A stretch of 42,384 bases of DNA, taken from the NCBI GenBank assembly GCA_949292795.1, contig CASFBR010000153.1:1-42384 (forward strand), written 5' to 3'. The notes beneath the pieces were generated by a model, which was not told the origin of the DNA, did no database searches, and worked only from the letters and a program-made list of their open reading frames with translations. The first letter of the stretch is position 1; the number at the start of each line of letters is the position of its first letter. This DNA is from an uncultured Eubacteriales bacterium. GTDB taxonomy: Bacteria > Bacillota > Clostridia > Lachnospirales > Lachnospiraceae. Of the stretch, positions 33,009 to 41,227 are shown piece after piece. The position numbers and the translations under genes are program-made.

Positions 33009-34132
33009 TGAGAGCAGTAGGAATTGTATTAGCAGGCGGAAGCAATAACCGGATGGGCGAGATGTCTAAGCGCCGGGCAGTGGCGGCGATGCCGGTGGCA
33101 GGCAGCTACCGGTGCATCGATTTTGCACTGAGCAACATGACCCATTCTCATATTAAAAAAGTAGCAGTGATGACTCAGTATAATGCCAAATCACTGAACC
33201 ATCATTTAAATTCGTCAAAATGGTGGGATTTTGGCCGCAAGCAGGGCGGGCTTTTTGTACTGACGCCGACGATTACCGATGAGAACAGCGATTGGTACCG
33301 CGGCACGGCCGACGCCATTTATCAGAATCTGGACTTTTTAAAGGACTGCCATGAGCCCTATGTGATCATCACCTCCGGTGACTGTATCTACAAGCTGGAT
33401 TACAATAAGGTCCTTGAGGCCCACATTGCCAAGAAGGCAGATATTACCGTTGTCTATAAAGAGATGGCGGCCGATGAAGATGATCTGACCCGCTTTGGCA
33501 TCCTTAAGCTGGCTGACGACGGGCGTGTCATTGCTTTTGAAGAAAAGCCGCTGGTGGCTAAGGAGAATCTTGTGTCTACCGGTATTTATGTGATCCGGCG
33601 CAGACATTTGATCGAGCTGATTGAAAAGGCTCACGAGGAGCGGCGCAACGATTTTGTTTCAGACATCCTTGTGCGTTATAAGGAGCAGAAACGGATTTAT
33701 GGTTATAAAATGGAAGGCTACTGGAGAAATATCGCTACATTGGATTCCTATTTCAGGGCCAATAAGGATTTCCTTAAAAAAGAAGTCCGGGACTATTTCT
33801 TTAAAGAATATCCGAATGTTTTATCAAAGATTTCCGACCTGCCTCCGGCAAAATTTAATCCGGGCGCCAATGTGAAGAACAGCCTGATTTCCAGCGGCTG
33901 TATCGTCAACGGCAGCGTGGAGGATTCGATCCTGTTTAAAAAGGTGTATGTGGGCAATAATTGTGTCATCCGTAATTCGATCATTTTAAATGATGTTTAT
34001 ATCGGTGATAATACATGCATTGAAAACTGCATCGTGGAAAGCCGGGATACGATTCGCGCCAATATGTCATACATAGGCGAAAAGGACCGCATAAGAGTCG
34101 TTATCGAAGATAACGAACGCTACATTTTATAA
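33008..34132 (+). CDS. glgD: Glucose-1-phosphate adenylyltransferase regulatory subunit GlgD
   Basis: A GlgC paralogue that lacks a good active site and raises GlgC activity in the GlgC/GlgD complex of Firmicutes. The nucleotide loop is degenerate (VLAGGSNNRMGEMSKRRAVA), while DWYRGTADAIYQN and TSGDCIYKLDY are kept. The C-terminal beta-helix repeats are present (VNGSVEDSILFKKVYVGNNC). The ATG at 33008 overlaps the glgC stop by one base (TGATG), preceded by AGGTGAG. 374 residues. Confidence 0.93.
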   Translation: MRAVGIVLAGGSNNRMGEMSKRRAVAAMPVAGSYRCIDFALSNMTHSHIKKVAVMTQYNAKSLNHHLNSSKWWDFGRKQGGLFVLTPTITDENSDWYRGTADAIYQNLDFLKDCHEPYVIITSGDCIYKLDYNKVLEAHIAKKADITVVYKEMAADEDDLTRFGILKLADDGRVIAFEEKPLVAKENLVSTGIYVIRRRHLIELIEKAHEERRNDFVSDILVRYKEQKRIYGYKMEGYWRNIATLDSYFRANKDFLKKEVRDYFFKEYPNVLSKISDLPPAKFNPGANVKNSLISSGCIVNGSVEDSILFKKVYVGNNCVIRNSIILNDVYIGDNTCIENCIVESRDTIRANMSYIGEKDRIRVVIEDNERYIL

Positions 34133-34152
34133 ACTAAAGGGGGACCTACATT

Positions 34153-34428
34153 ATGCAGATTACGGATGTAAGAGTACGAAAGGTGAGCAAAGAGAGTAAG
34201 ATGAAGGCAGTGGTATCGATCACACTGGACAATGAATTTGTCGTTCATGACATTAAAGTGATCGAAGGCGAAAAGGGCCTGTTTATCGCTATGCCGAGCC
34301 GCAAGGCCGCAGACGGTGAGTACAGAGATATTGCTCATCCGATCAATTCTGAGACACGCGAGCGTATTCAGAGCATTATCCTGCAAAAATACGAGATCGC
34401 TGCGCTGGAAAGTGAGAATGAAGAATAG
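34153..34428 (+). CDS. spoVG: Septation/regulatory protein SpoVG
   Basis: A small conserved DNA/RNA-binding protein that affects sporulation, division and capsule or enzyme expression in Firmicutes. [20 protein letters not shown] and the ...HDIKVIEG...[10 protein letters not shown] segment are diagnostic. 91 residues. GGGGGA lies 8 bases before the ATG. It is only 20 bases behind glgD with no terminator, so it is co-transcribed with the glycogen genes, unlike Bacillus where it follows purR/yabJ. Its sharing of the glgC promoter ties it to any Spo0A control there. Confidence 0.96.
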   Translation: MQITDVRVRKVSKESKMKAVVSITLDNEFVVHDIKVIEGEKGLFIAMPSRKAADGEYRDIAHPINSETRERIQSIILQKYEIAALESENEE

Positions 34429-34483
34429 ACCAATACCGTCCTGCCCCTGAGGGGCTTTCAGAGTAAACGGTAGATGAATAAGA

Positions 34484-34531
34484 ACAAAAATGAGTTTTGA
34501 CCGGGGATTCCCGGCCAAAGCTCATTTTTGT
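34484..34531 (+). terminator. Terminator after glgC-glgD-spoVG
   Basis: ACAAAAATGAG (34484-34494) pairs with CTCATTTTTGT (34521-34531); an inner CCGGG/CCCGG stem extends it. The symmetrical A/T ends allow action in both directions. A smaller GCCCC TGA GGGGC hairpin stands just upstream (34443-34455). Confidence 0.85.
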
Positions 34532-34543
34532 GTGCGCAAAAGC

Positions 34544-34573
34544 TTGTCAAAAACGATGATTTATGCCTATAAT
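34544..34573 (+). promoter_or_regulatory. Promoter of pth-mfd
   Basis: TTGTCA (34544-34549) and a perfect TATAAT (34568-34573) are separated by 18 bases; the start would be near 34580, immediately before the tandem repeat. Confidence 0.65.
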
Positions 34574-34583
34574 AACGAATGCA

Positions 34584-34640
34584 AGATAAGTTTGACAAAT
34601 GCAGATAAGTTTGACAAATACAGATAAGTTTGGAAAGCAG
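34584..34640 (+). repeat. Three 19-bp tandem repeats in the pth leader
   Basis: Units AGATAAGTTTGACAAATGC start at 34584, 34603 and 34622; the third diverges at its 3' end, where it becomes the AGCAGG ribosome-binding region. Each complete unit contains TTGACA, but no -10 lies at the right distance. Confidence 0.82.
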
Positions 34641-34648
34641 GTTAAAGC

Positions 34649-35227
34649 ATGTTTATTATTGCAGGTTTGGGAAATCCGACAAAAACCTATGAGGGAACGC
34701 GCCACAATGTTGGCTTTGAAGTGATCGATGTTCTGGCCGGGCGCTGCGGGATCGATCTTGGTATAAAAAAAGACAGAGCCCTCTGCGGAAAGGGTGTGAT
34801 CGAGGGCGCCCGTGTGCTCCTTGTCAAGCCGCAGACCTATATGAATCTGTCCGGCGAGGCCGTGGGCGCGCTGGCATCCTACTATAAGGTGGAGCCGGAA
34901 GATATTATCGTTGTTTATGACGACATCAGTCTGGAGCCGGGGCAGCTCCGTATTCGGGCCAAAGGCAGTGCCGGCGGCCATAATGGCATTAAAAATATCA
35001 TCGCCCATCTCGGAACCCAGGAATTTCCCCGGGTCAAGGTTGGCGTAGGCGAAAAGCCCAAAGGCTGGGACCTGGCGGATTATGTGCTGTCCCGGTTTGG
35101 AGGGGAGGAGCGAAAAATTATGGACACGGCTGTGAGCGAGGCGGCGGACGCGGTGATTTCTGTGATCCGCGACGGTATCGGCGCAGCTATGAACCGGTAT
35201 AATATGAAAAAGAGGGAGTCAAGTTGA
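34649..35227 (+). CDS. pth: Peptidyl-tRNA hydrolase
   Basis: Frees tRNA from peptidyl-tRNAs that drop off ribosomes; essential in bacteria. Catalytic and binding residues are all in place: N9 (GLGNP), H19 (TRHNVGF), N66 (TYMNLSG), D92 (VVYDDISL) and N112 (GGHNGIKNI). 192 residues. The binding site before the ATG is weak (AGG 7 bases away). Its stop overlaps the TTG start of mfd, so the pair is coupled, an arrangement common in Firmicutes. Confidence 0.97.
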   Translation: MFIIAGLGNPTKTYEGTRHNVGFEVIDVLAGRCGIDLGIKKDRALCGKGVIEGARVLLVKPQTYMNLSGEAVGALASYYKVEPEDIIVVYDDISLEPGQLRIRAKGSAGGHNGIKNIIAHLGTQEFPRVKVGVGEKPKGWDLADYVLSRFGGEERKIMDTAVSEAADAVISVIRDGIGAAMNRYNMKKRESS

Positions 35228-38200
35228 GAGCATTTTTTGAACCGCTGAAGGAAATGTCCGAATATGTGCATATGTTGGAGGACATCGGGAAGGACCGATT
35301 TCCGATCCATGTGGATGGCTGTATTGATTCCCAGAAAAGCCATCTGATCTGTGCGCTGTCAGAAGGTGTAAAATATAAGCTGATCATTACCGAAAGCGAG
35401 CGCAAGGCCCGGGAAATATATGAAGATTACCGGTTTTTTGACCGGACAGCCTGCCTGTACCCGGCAAAGGATGTGATCTTTTATAATGCCGATATTCACG
35501 GCGGCCTGATCGTCAGTGAGCGGCTGCGCGTTCTGCGCCGCCTGCTTGACGGTGAGCCGGTAACGGTCGTTACGACCATTGACGCACTGATGGACCGGGT
35601 GCTGGATTTAAAATGGATTACGGAGCAGGTTTTTACTGTGGAAGAAGGCGTGGTGCTTGAGCTGGATGCCTTAAAAGCAAAGCTGATCAACATGGGCTTT
35701 GAGCGGGTCGGCCAGGTGGAAGGCCCCGGCCAGTTTGCCATCCGCGGCGGTATTGTGGATATTTACAATATGTCCGATGACTGCCCGTACCGCATCGAGC
35801 TTTGGGACACCGAGGTCGACAGCATCCGCAGCTTTGACGTGGAAAGTCAGCGCTCCATTGAGCGGTGCGAACGTCTGACTATCTATCCGGCATCGGAATT
35901 TGTCTTTTCGCGCCGTGTGATCGCGCATGGGCTGGAGCGTATTCAAAAAGAGGCAGACGCAGTTTTAAAAAAGCTGAAAGCCGAAGGAAACGGCGAGGCG
36001 GCGGCCCATTTAAGCCAGGTGACCGATGAGCTGGCCCAAAATCTCAGCGAATCGTTTGGCGATACAAATATTGACAGCTTTATCCCGTATTTTTACAGCG
36101 ATACCTGTTCCTTTTTAGATTATTTTCCAAGAGAGGAGACAATGCTCTTTTTGGATGAACCGATTCGGCTTAAGGAACGGGGCGAGGCTGTGGAGTTGGA
36201 GTTTCGCGAGGGCATGACCGCACGTCTGGAAAAGGGCTACATCCTTCCGGGACAGATGGACGTGCTTTTTATGGCGAAATCGATATTTGCCCGTCTGGAA
36301 ATGGGCCGGACGATCATGCTCTCCACGCTTGCACAGAAGATCAGGGAGATTTCAGCGCAGGAAAAATATAATATTACCGTAAAATCGATTAATCCCTATA
36401 ACAGTAATTTCGAGTTTCTTGTAAAGGAGCTCAGACAGTGGAAGGCCGGAAAATACCGGGTGATCCTTGTGTGCCGTTCACAGACAAGGGCACAGCGGCT
36501 GGCGAAGGACCTTCAGGAATATGAGCTGAATGCCTTCTGCACGCAGGACACAGACCGTCTTGTAAAAAACGGTGAAATCATGATCGTCCATGGCAGCCTG
36601 CACAGAGGCATGGAATACCCGCTGATCAAGCTTGCCATTGTGGCGGAGAGCGATATTTTCGGCGAGGAAAAGAAAAAGAAGCGCCGGACGAAGCAGTACA
36701 GCTCAGAGAAGGTCCGGCATTACATGGATTTGTCGCCCGGCGACTATGTTGTCCACGAAAATCATGGTCTTGGTATTTACCGGGGCATCGAAAAGGTGGA
36801 AGTGGAAGGTGTTGTCAAAGACTATATTAAGATTGAGTATGCCGGAGGCGGCAATCTTTATGTCCCGGCAGGACAGCTTGATCTGATCCAGAAGTATGCC
36901 GGCTCCGATGCAAGGCGGCCGAAGCTTAATACACTCGGAGCGCCGGAATGGCGAAAAACCCGCGGAAAGGTGCACAAGGCGGTGAAGATTCTGGCCGCAG
37001 ACCTGATCCGGCTGTACGCGGCAAGAGCGTCCAAAACCGGCTATGCGTTCAGTCCGGATACGGTATGGCAGCGGGAATTTGAGGAAATGTTTCCGTATGA
37101 GGAGACGCAGGATCAGCTTTCGGCTATCGAAGCAACCAAAAAGGATATGGAAAGCACGAAGATTATGGACCGGCTGATTTGCGGCGATGTCGGCTACGGG
37201 AAAACGGAGGTGGCGATACGGGCGGCGTTTAAAGCCGTTCAGGACGGCAAGCAGGTCGTCCTGCTTGTGCCTACAACGATTCTGGCACAGCAGCATTACA
37301 ATACATTTGTACAGCGGATGAAGGATTATCCCATCGTGATCGATCTGATGTGCCGTTTCCGCACGCCTGCCCAGCAGAAAAAGACACTGCATGAATTAAA
37401 GCGGGGCATGGTCGATATTCTTATCGGCACCCACCGGGTACTTTCAAAGGATGTGGAATATAAAGACCTCGGCCTGCTGATTGTGGACGAGGAGCAGCGC
37501 TTTGGTGTGACACATAAAGAAAAGATTAAAAAGCTTAAAGAAAATGTGGATGTACTGACGCTGACGGCGACGCCGATCCCGCGTACGCTCCATATGAGCC
37601 TGATCGGTATACGGGATATGAGTATTCTCGAGGAACCGCCGATGGACCGGATGCCGATCCAGACGTATGTCATGGAATATAATGAAGAAATGGTCCGTGA
37701 GGCGATCAGCCGTGAGCTTGGCAGGGGCGGACAGGTATACTATGTATTTAACCGCGTCAACGGCATTGCCGAGATGGCGCTTCAGATTCAGAAGCTCGTG
37801 CCGGAGGCGGCTGTGGCTTTTGCTCACGGGCAGATGAGCGAGCGTGAGCTGGAAAAGCAGATGTATCGTTTTATTAACGGAGAGATCGATGTGCTCGTGT
37901 CCACGACAATCATCGAGACAGGGCTTGATATTTCCAATGTCAATACGATCATCATCCACGATGCCGACCGTTTTGGCCTGTCCCAGCTTTATCAGCTCCG
38001 CGGCCGTGTCGGCCGCTCCAACCGGACCGCGTATGCCTTTTTGATGTACCGGAGAAATACGATCCTGCGTGAGGTGGCGGAAAAGCGCCTGGCAGCGATC
38101 CGCGAATTTACCGAGCTGGGCTCCGGCTTTAAGATTGCCATGCGTGACCTTGAGATACGCGGGGCCGGAAACCTTCTCGGAGAGCAGCAGAGCGGCCATA

Positions 38201-38739
38201 TGGAGGCGGTCGGCTATGATTTATATTGTAAGATGCTCCATCAGGCAGTGCAGGAGGAGATGGGCGAGACGCCGGAGGAAAGCTTTGAGACGGCCATTGA
38301 TCTGGATATAAGCGCCTACATTCCGGCAACCTATATTCGCAGTGAATTTCAGAAGCTGGAAATTTACAAGCGCATTGCAGCTATATCCAATGAAGAGGAA
38401 TATGAGGAAATGGCGGATGAGCTTATGGACCGCTACGGCGAACTGCCACGGCCGGCACAGAATCTTCTGGCGATCGCGCTGCTTAAGGCTCAGGCCCATG
38501 CGGCCGGTATCGTGTCTGTAACGCACCGGAAAAATGAGACAAAGATTGCCATGTTCCCGCGGGCCAATGTGAAGGGGGAACGTATTCCGTTGCTTCTGCA
38601 AAAATATCGTAATGCCATGAAATTTACCGGTGGCGATGCACCCTGCTTTACGGTACGCACAAAAAGCGGCGCCGGGTTTGATCTGATTAAATGTGAGAAA
38701 ATGCTGATCAATGATATAAAATCGTTGCTTGGCGCTTAA
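35224..38739 (+). CDS. mfd: Transcription-repair coupling factor
   Basis: Removes RNA polymerase stalled at DNA damage and recruits UvrA. Domains in order: UvrB-homologous N-terminal module, the RNA polymerase interaction domain ([20 protein letters not shown] to [13 protein letters not shown]), and the RecG-like translocase with Walker A ([15 protein letters not shown]), DEEQRFGV and the motif VI region ([11 protein letters not shown]). The C-terminal regulatory domain comes last. 1171 residues, full length. It uses a TTG start at 35224 overlapping the pth stop (TTGA), with GAGGGAG 5 bases upstream; this non-ATG start probably keeps its level low. Confidence 0.97.
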   Translation: MRAFFEPLKEMSEYVHMLEDIGKDRFPIHVDGCIDSQKSHLICALSEGVKYKLIITESERKAREIYEDYRFFDRTACLYPAKDVIFYNADIHGGLIVSERLRVLRRLLDGEPVTVVTTIDALMDRVLDLKWITEQVFTVEEGVVLELDALKAKLINMGFERVGQVEGPGQFAIRGGIVDIYNMSDDCPYRIELWDTEVDSIRSFDVESQRSIERCERLTIYPASEFVFSRRVIAHGLERIQKEADAVLKKLKAEGNGEAAAHLSQVTDELAQNLSESFGDTNIDSFIPYFYSDTCSFLDYFPREETMLFLDEPIRLKERGEAVELEFREGMTARLEKGYILPGQMDVLFMAKSIFARLEMGRTIMLSTLAQKIREISAQEKYNITVKSINPYNSNFEFLVKELRQWKAGKYRVILVCRSQTRAQRLAKDLQEYELNAFCTQDTDRLVKNGEIMIVHGSLHRGMEYPLIKLAIVAESDIFGEEKKKKRRTKQYSSEKVRHYMDLSPGDYVVHENHGLGIYRGIEKVEVEGVVKDYIKIEYAGGGNLYVPAGQLDLIQKYAGSDARRPKLNTLGAPEWRKTRGKVHKAVKILAADLIRLYAARASKTGYAFSPDTVWQREFEEMFPYEETQDQLSAIEATKKDMESTKIMDRLICGDVGYGKTEVAIRAAFKAVQDGKQVVLLVPTTILAQQHYNTFVQRMKDYPIVIDLMCRFRTPAQQKKTLHELKRGMVDILIGTHRVLSKDVEYKDLGLLIVDEEQRFGVTHKEKIKKLKENVDVLTLTATPIPRTLHMSLIGIRDMSILEEPPMDRMPIQTYVMEYNEEMVREAISRELGRGGQVYYVFNRVNGIAEMALQIQKLVPEAAVAFAHGQMSERELEKQMYRFINGEIDVLVSTTIIETGLDISNVNTIIIHDADRFGLSQLYQLRGRVGRSNRTAYAFLMYRRNTILREVAEKRLAAIREFTELGSGFKIAMRDLEIRGAGNLLGEQQSGHMEAVGYDLYCKMLHQAVQEEMGETPEESFETAIDLDISAYIPATYIRSEFQKLEIYKRIAAISNEEEYEEMADELMDRYGELPRPAQNLLAIALLKAQAHAAGIVSVTHRKNETKIAMFPRANVKGERIPLLLQKYRNAMKFTGGDAPCFTVRTKSGAGFDLIKCEKMLINDIKSLLGA

Positions 38740-38753
38740 AAATCAACTATAAT
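38725..38753 (+). promoter_or_regulatory. Promoter of the PrsA-like gene
   Basis: TTGCTT (38725-38730, inside the end of mfd) and a perfect TATAAT (38748-38753) are 17 bases apart. Downstream, GAGGCCGC and GCGGCCTC can form an 8-bp stem enclosing about 35 bases in the leader. Confidence 0.55.
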
Positions 38754-38848
38754 ACTTCAAAAAGACGAGGCCGCCTGAAAATGCCAGAAAGGATGGTTTG
38801 GATGTGCGGCCTCTCAAAAAGGATTTTAATTCAGGAAAGGATTTAAAA

Positions 38849-40198
38849 ATGAAAGGTAAATTACTGAAAAAGGCGGCTGTACTTGTGCTGGCCTTAAGTC
38901 TTTGTGCTGCAACGGTAACCGGGTGCAGCAGCAGCCAGAATGAAACAAGCGCAGCCGCACAAAGCGGCGCGCAGGATGAGACCGGGGCGTCCCAGGAGAG
39001 CAGCTCAGAAAGTGATGCTTCTGAAGAAACTGAGGAAGTAACGGAAAATGAACCGGTGAATCCGGATGACGTGGCGCTTGATATTGACGGTGTACAGATT
39101 TTAGCGCCGGAAGTGTATTATCATTATCTGGCCTTCCGTGTACAGACAGAGTACAGCATGGGCGGTATGATGGACTGGAGCGCCGCCATCAGCAGCGACG
39201 GTACGACTTATGGCGAATATCTTAAAAGTCTTGTAGAAAATCAGGTGCTCCAGAATGCATTCTGGAACAGTATGGCTGAGGAGGACGGCATTACGCTGTC
39301 CGATGATGATCAAGAGGAGATTGCCGAAAATCTGGCATCCTTTAACGACAGTATTGCCGACGAGGATAAGGCGCTGTACGGCTTCAATGATGAAACAGTG
39401 ACAAAGGCGCTGGAGCATATCGCCATTGCAGGCAAGGTGCTTGACGCGGAGGTGGAAAAGCAGATCGCCCAGCTGACCGATGAGGAAAAGGAAAGCTGCG
39501 TGTTCCGCACGGTTCAGCATATTTTGCTGAAAACCGAAAAGACTCCGGAGACAAATGAATCCGGCGAGATAAAGGAAGTGTCTGAATCTGAGGCTGAAAG
39601 CTATCGGCAGTCCCAGAAAGCAAAGGCCGAGGAGGTGCTTGAGCGGGCTTTGGCCGGCGAAGATTTCGGGACACTTGCGGATGAGTATAACGAGGACAGC
39701 GGTTTTGAATATTCTTTAAACCGGGATGGACAGAGCCCGGACGGCGTATCCTATGTTCAGGAGTTTACAGACGGCGCGTGGAAGCTTGCCGAGGGCGAGA
39801 TGGCGATCGTGGAAACCGAGTACGGCTATCATGTAATGAAATGCGTGTCTGAAAATGACGAGGCGCTTGGCGAGTCCGCTTTAAGAGAGCTTGCAGTGAG
39901 CAAATATAATGATACCTATCAGCAGTGGCTCAATGACAATGACGCGACGTTTTATGACGGCTGGCAGAAGTTTGTTGTTTTAAATACACCGGCCCTTCCG
40001 GCAACCGAGGCGGCGGCCGCAGCGGCTGCTGAAGAAAGTGGTGCGGCGGATGAGAGCGCGGCGTCAGACGACAGCGCGGCGGATGAGAGCACGGCGTCAG
40101 ACGACAGCGCAGCGGATGAGAGCGCGGCGTCAGACGACAGCGCAGCGGATGAGAGCGCGGCGTCAGAAAGCGGCGCGTCCGATACACAGGGCGCTTAA
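38849..40198 (+). CDS. PrsA/SurA-like peptidyl-prolyl isomerase lipoprotein
   Basis: A foldase anchored on the outer face of the membrane that helps secreted proteins fold. It has a signal peptide with lipobox TVTGC (Cys26), an acidic Ser/Glu linker and an N-terminal SurA-like helical region (about 65-210). A PpiC-type rotamase domain follows (about 225-345: FRTVQHILLKTE, DFGTLADEYNED, TEYGYHVMKC). The tail ends in four 11-residue DESAASDDSAA-type repeats. The ATG at 38849 has AGGAAAGG upstream; the earlier ATG at 38798 lacks a site and would bury the signal peptide. 449 residues, long because of the two acidic linkers. A sortase gene follows, so client proteins may be surface proteins. Confidence 0.88.
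   Translation: MKGKLLKKAAVLVLALSLCAATVTGCSSSQNETSAAAQSGAQDETGASQESSSESDASEETEEVTENEPVNPDDVALDIDGVQILAPEVYYHYLAFRVQTEYSMGGMMDWSAAISSDGTTYGEYLKSLVENQVLQNAFWNSMAEEDGITLSDDDQEEIAENLASFNDSIADEDKALYGFNDETVTKALEHIAIAGKVLDAEVEKQIAQLTDEEKESCVFRTVQHILLKTEKTPETNESGEIKEVSESEAESYRQSQKAKAEEVLERALAGEDFGTLADEYNEDSGFEYSLNRDGQSPDGVSYVQEFTDGAWKLAEGEMAIVETEYGYHVMKCVSENDEALGESALRELAVSKYNDTYQQWLNDNDATFYDGWQKFVVLNTPALPATEAAAAAAAEESGAADESAASDDSAADESTASDDSAADESAASDDSAADESAASESGASDTQGA
40043..40174 (+). repeat. In-frame 33-bp tandem repeat, four units
   Basis: Units start at 40043, 40076, 40109 and 40142 and encode 11 residues (AADESAASDDS) in the C-terminal tail of the PrsA-like lipoprotein. The last unit is partly degenerate. 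Confidence 0.92.
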
Positions 40199-40201
40199 AA
40201 T

Positions 40202-40225
40202 CCGGGGATGGGCAGCCATCGCCGG
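40202..40225 (+). other. Hairpin between the PrsA-like and sortase genes
   Basis: CCGG-G-GATGG and CCATC-G-CCGG form a 9-bp stem with one G-G mismatch and a GCAG loop. It lacks a T tract, so it may only protect or attenuate the upstream mRNA. Confidence 0.45.
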
Positions 40226-40244
40226 AGCTTAAGTAAGGGGTGAA

Positions 40245-41060
40245 ATGTCTATGGAGAAAAAACGAAAAAAGAAAAACTGGATTTTAAACATCATCCTGAT
40301 TATTGCGGTGTTGTGCTTTGTGGGCAGCGGCGGCTATCTCCTGAAATATTACTGGGATGGCTGGCAGAAGGAAAAGGATATGGGCAGGCTGCACGATCTG
40401 ATCCTGACGGATGAGGAGCTTTCCGGTGTATCAGAGAGTACCGGGACAGCTGGCGCGGACGATCAGGGCGGACAAAAGCAGACGGCTTCGAACCGTTATG
40501 CCCGCCTGCTGGAACAAAATCCGGATTTTATCGGCTGGATTGAGATTGAAGGCACAAAGATCAGCTATCCGGTCATGTATACGCCGGACGATCCGGAGTA
40601 CTATCTGCACCGTAATTTTGAGGGGGATTATGAGTACAGTGGCCTTCCTTTTGTGGACGGCGCCTGCTCCATAGAGCCCCGCAGCACCAATGTGATCATT
40701 TACGGCCATAACATGAAAAACGACACGATGTTCAGCCATCTTTTAGATTACCGGGATGAGGATTTTTATAAAGAGCATCCGTACATCACGTTCAATACGA
40801 TTTACGGCGATGGCGACTATGAGATCGTATCGGTGATTCTGGCCAGGGCGCTGTATGAGGATGAAGATGGCTTCCGTTATTATGGCATGATCGATGCGGC
40901 TTCTGAGGAAGAATTTGACGATTACATGGATCATATCCATGAGCTGGAGCTGTATGATACCGGCGTGGATGCTTCCTATGGCGACGAATTGCTGACCTTA
41001 TCGACCTGCGAGTATTCCCAGGAGAACGGGAGACTGGCGGTCATCGCAAAAAAAAGATAG
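40245..41060 (+). CDS. srtB: Class B sortase
   Basis: A membrane-bound transpeptidase that attaches proteins to the cell wall or pilus. It has an N-terminal anchor helix after a basic start (NWILNIILIIAVLCFVGSGG). The catalytic triad is His155 (IYGHNM), Cys255 (LSTCEYS) and Arg263 (NGRLAVI). Class B features are the extra helix (EEEFDDYMDHIHEL) and the NPDFIGWIEIEGTKISYPV opening of the barrel. 271 residues. AAGGGG is 4 bases before ATG 40245 and 10 before ATG 40251, so the start is uncertain by two codons. No LPXTG- or NPQTN-type substrate gene is in the window. Confidence 0.92.
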   Translation: MSMEKKRKKKNWILNIILIIAVLCFVGSGGYLLKYYWDGWQKEKDMGRLHDLILTDEELSGVSESTGTAGADDQGGQKQTASNRYARLLEQNPDFIGWIEIEGTKISYPVMYTPDDPEYYLHRNFEGDYEYSGLPFVDGACSIEPRSTNVIIYGHNMKNDTMFSHLLDYRDEDFYKEHPYITFNTIYGDGDYEIVSVILARALYEDEDGFRYYGMIDAASEEEFDDYMDHIHELELYDTGVDASYGDELLTLSTCEYSQENGRLAVIAKKR

Positions 41061-41086
41061 ACTTCCCTGTAAATGTGTGTTACAAT
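41058..41086 (+). promoter_or_regulatory. Possible promoter of ackA
   Basis: TAGACT (41058-41063) and TACAAT (41081-41086) are 17 bases apart. The Rex-type palindrome lies about 27 bases after the predicted start, where a bound repressor could block elongation. An alternative pair, TTGTCA (41100-41105) with TAATAA (41123-41128), would be overlapped directly by the palindrome. Confidence 0.4.
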
Positions 41087-41118
41087 ACATTCATCGATAT
41101 TGTCAGAAATAACCAATA

Positions 41119-41136
41119 ATGTTAATAAGTTAACAT
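41119..41136. promoter_or_regulatory. Rex-type operator upstream of ackA
   Basis: TGTTAATAAGTTAACA is a perfect inverted repeat (TGTTAA, 4 bases, TTAACA). With its flanks it matches 16 of 18 positions of the Rex consensus TTGTTAANNNNTTAACAA. Rex senses NADH/NAD+ and represses fermentation genes in Firmicutes. Confidence 0.72.
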
Positions 41137-41227
41137 ATTTTATTGTGTGAATTGACAAATGTTTAACGGTGTTTTTGCCTGGATGGCATGTGCCAAGCCA
41201 TAGGGTGTTAATCCTGGAGGTATTGTG

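Noticed and set aside
34584-34640. Three stacked promoters from the TTGACA in each 19-bp unit
   Set aside because: No -10 element lies 16-18 bases after any of these hexamers.
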